Source: Hyphomicrobiales bacterium (GTDB lineage Bacteria; Pseudomonadota; Alphaproteobacteria; Rhizobiales; Methyloligellaceae). From it: a stretch of 52,693 bases of DNA. Under the pieces are notes generated by a model. The model was given only the letters and a program-made list of their open reading frames with translations. It ran no database searches and had not been told where the DNA came from. Where the stretch lies: the NCBI GenBank assembly GCA_021775595.1, contig JAJFHN010000051.1, positions 1-52,693 of the forward strand. Direction: 5' to 3'. The position numbers were made by a program, and so were the translations under genes. Each line of letters opens with the position of its first letter. The first letter of the stretch is position 1. Positions 52,161 through 52,693 of the stretch are shown here, piece by piece.

Positions 52161-52693
<533 letters not shown>

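Overview
The window looks like chromosomal DNA of an alphaproteobacterium, most likely order Hyphomicrobiales (Rhizobiales) and perhaps near the Hyphomicrobiaceae. Three things support this. First, the 16S rRNA start at the right edge has alphaproteobacterial signature text. Second, the gene content is typical: CobS/CobT cobaltochelatase, DUF4167, DUF3108, CarD and a SUV3-like helicase. Third, the gene order matches what I recall of rhizobial housekeeping segments. The genus cannot be settled from the sequence alone.

Layout. Positions 1-1190 hold a left edge without genes, tRNA-Arg(CCU) and an exported nuclease-fold protein. A mostly minus-strand block (1.2-9.2 kb) carries carD, ferredoxin fdxA, an S4-domain protein, the SUV3-like helicase, a DUF3108 protein, rpmB on the plus strand, and an exported phytase-like esterase. 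Next (9.2-16.3 kb, minus except bolA) come cobT, cobS, a J-domain protein, bolA, a CNNM/CorC-type membrane protein, aroB and aroK. A plus-strand run (16.5-20.9 kb) has a 47-residue membrane peptide, xerD, accA and two tandem L,D-transpeptidases. The first transpeptidase has an exact CtrA-type site just upstream of its start. An SLC13-type permease and secA follow on the minus strand. Then come a parvulin foldase, argJ and mutT (plus), and an unlisted 55-residue Flp pilin gene.

From 28.6 to 34 kb lie a methyltransferase, comF, grxC, a nitrilase-family amidase, ubiG and lysC. A plus-strand translation and stress block follows: ptsP, a membrane HTH protein, prfA, prmC, DUF4167 and clpB. clpB has a recognisable sigma-32-type promoter. 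The right part (43-49 kb) is more accessory: universal stress protein, cytochrome c, class III cyclase, MarC, glyoxalase I, DUF1330, glutathione transferase, and two exported proteins I do not recognise. The window closes with an M23 peptidase, an rrn leader with boxA, and the first 533 bases of 16S rRNA.

The genes work together mainly as core metabolism and envelope upkeep: shikimate, arginine, lysine, fatty acid, ubiquinone and B12 steps; Sec export with a periplasmic foldase; peptidoglycan cross-linking and cleavage; translation termination; and heat and redox stress. I found no CRISPR array, phage module, insertion sequence or defence island. The most unusual signals are regulatory or small: the CtrA box at the transpeptidase, the orphan pilin, a palindrome inside the secA promoter spacer, duplicated stem-loops at 46.8 kb, and a cyclase whose purine-selecting residues are changed.
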